A stretch of 64,000 nucleotides of DNA from Mesocentrotus franciscanus (Eukaryota > Echinodermata > Echinoidea > Camarodonta > Strongylocentrotidae). The DNA is taken from positions 22,744,800 through 22,808,799 of the forward strand of contig CP137682.1 of NCBI GenBank assembly GCA_037976565.1, given 5' to 3'. Position 1 is the first letter of the stretch. Each line of letters opens with the position of its first letter. The position numbers and the translations under genes were made by a program. Below are positions 63,996 through 64,000 of this stretch, piece after piece. The notes beneath the pieces were generated by a model, which saw only the letters and a list, made by a program, of their open reading frames with translations, searched no databases and was not told the origin of the DNA.

Positions 63996-64000
63996 ATTGT
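63996..64000 (-). CDS. Possible next upstream exon edge of the oxidase gene
   Basis: The minus strand reads ACAAT then GTAAGT at the window edge, a consensus donor. It could end the preceding oxidase exon, but only five bases are visible. Confidence 0.25.

Overview
This is an AT-rich, intron-rich, repeat-dense animal nuclear window. It carries three protein-coding genes, all on the minus strand, with GT-AG introns and no operon or prokaryotic signals. tRNA-derived SINEs, CR1/L2-like and RTE-like LINE remnants, and many short palindromic DNA elements suggest a marine invertebrate, probably an echinoderm or another ambulacrarian. That assignment is inference and was not tested by search.

Layout. 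1-11.4 kb is intergenic and probable DIS3L2 3' UTR. It holds LINE and SINE remnants, a perfect 133-bp tandem duplication and an 80-bp minisatellite. 11,435-32,946 (-) is a complete DIS3L2 3'-5' exoribonuclease gene, reconstructed as 24 coding exons and 1,117 aa with all phases consistent. 33.2-39.5 kb is intergenic: a nested transposon lies just upstream of DIS3L2, and a hammerhead-ribozyme-like motif of the Penelope type sits at 38.2 kb. 39,520-56,479 (-) is a complete ALDH4A1 (delta-1-pyrroline-5-carboxylate dehydrogenase) gene, 14 coding exons and 567 aa. 56.5-60.5 kb is promoter and intergenic DNA with CT/GA tracts. 60,580-63,594 (-) is the 3' half (four exons, 220 aa) of a sarcosine/pipecolate-oxidase-like flavoenzyme gene whose 5' exons lie beyond the window.

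How the genes relate. ALDH4A1 (mitochondrial proline and hydroxyproline catabolism) and the PIPOX-like oxidase (secondary and N-methyl amino acids) are both amino-acid catabolic. DIS3L2 acts in cytoplasmic RNA decay. Nothing in the sequence shows that the three are co-regulated.

The most notable features are: (1) local duplications of exon pieces beside their parent exons, three in DIS3L2 and one triplication in ALDH4A1, some keeping splice sites and reading frame; (2) a full hammerhead core with a self-complementary helix III; (3) a 516-bp foldback with a 7-bp target duplication inside a repeat whose unoccupied copy lies 21 kb away; (4) five insertions flanked by TTAA or a one-base variant; and (5) an RTE-like LINE whose 3' end runs into a (GAT)n tail that was later split by another element.
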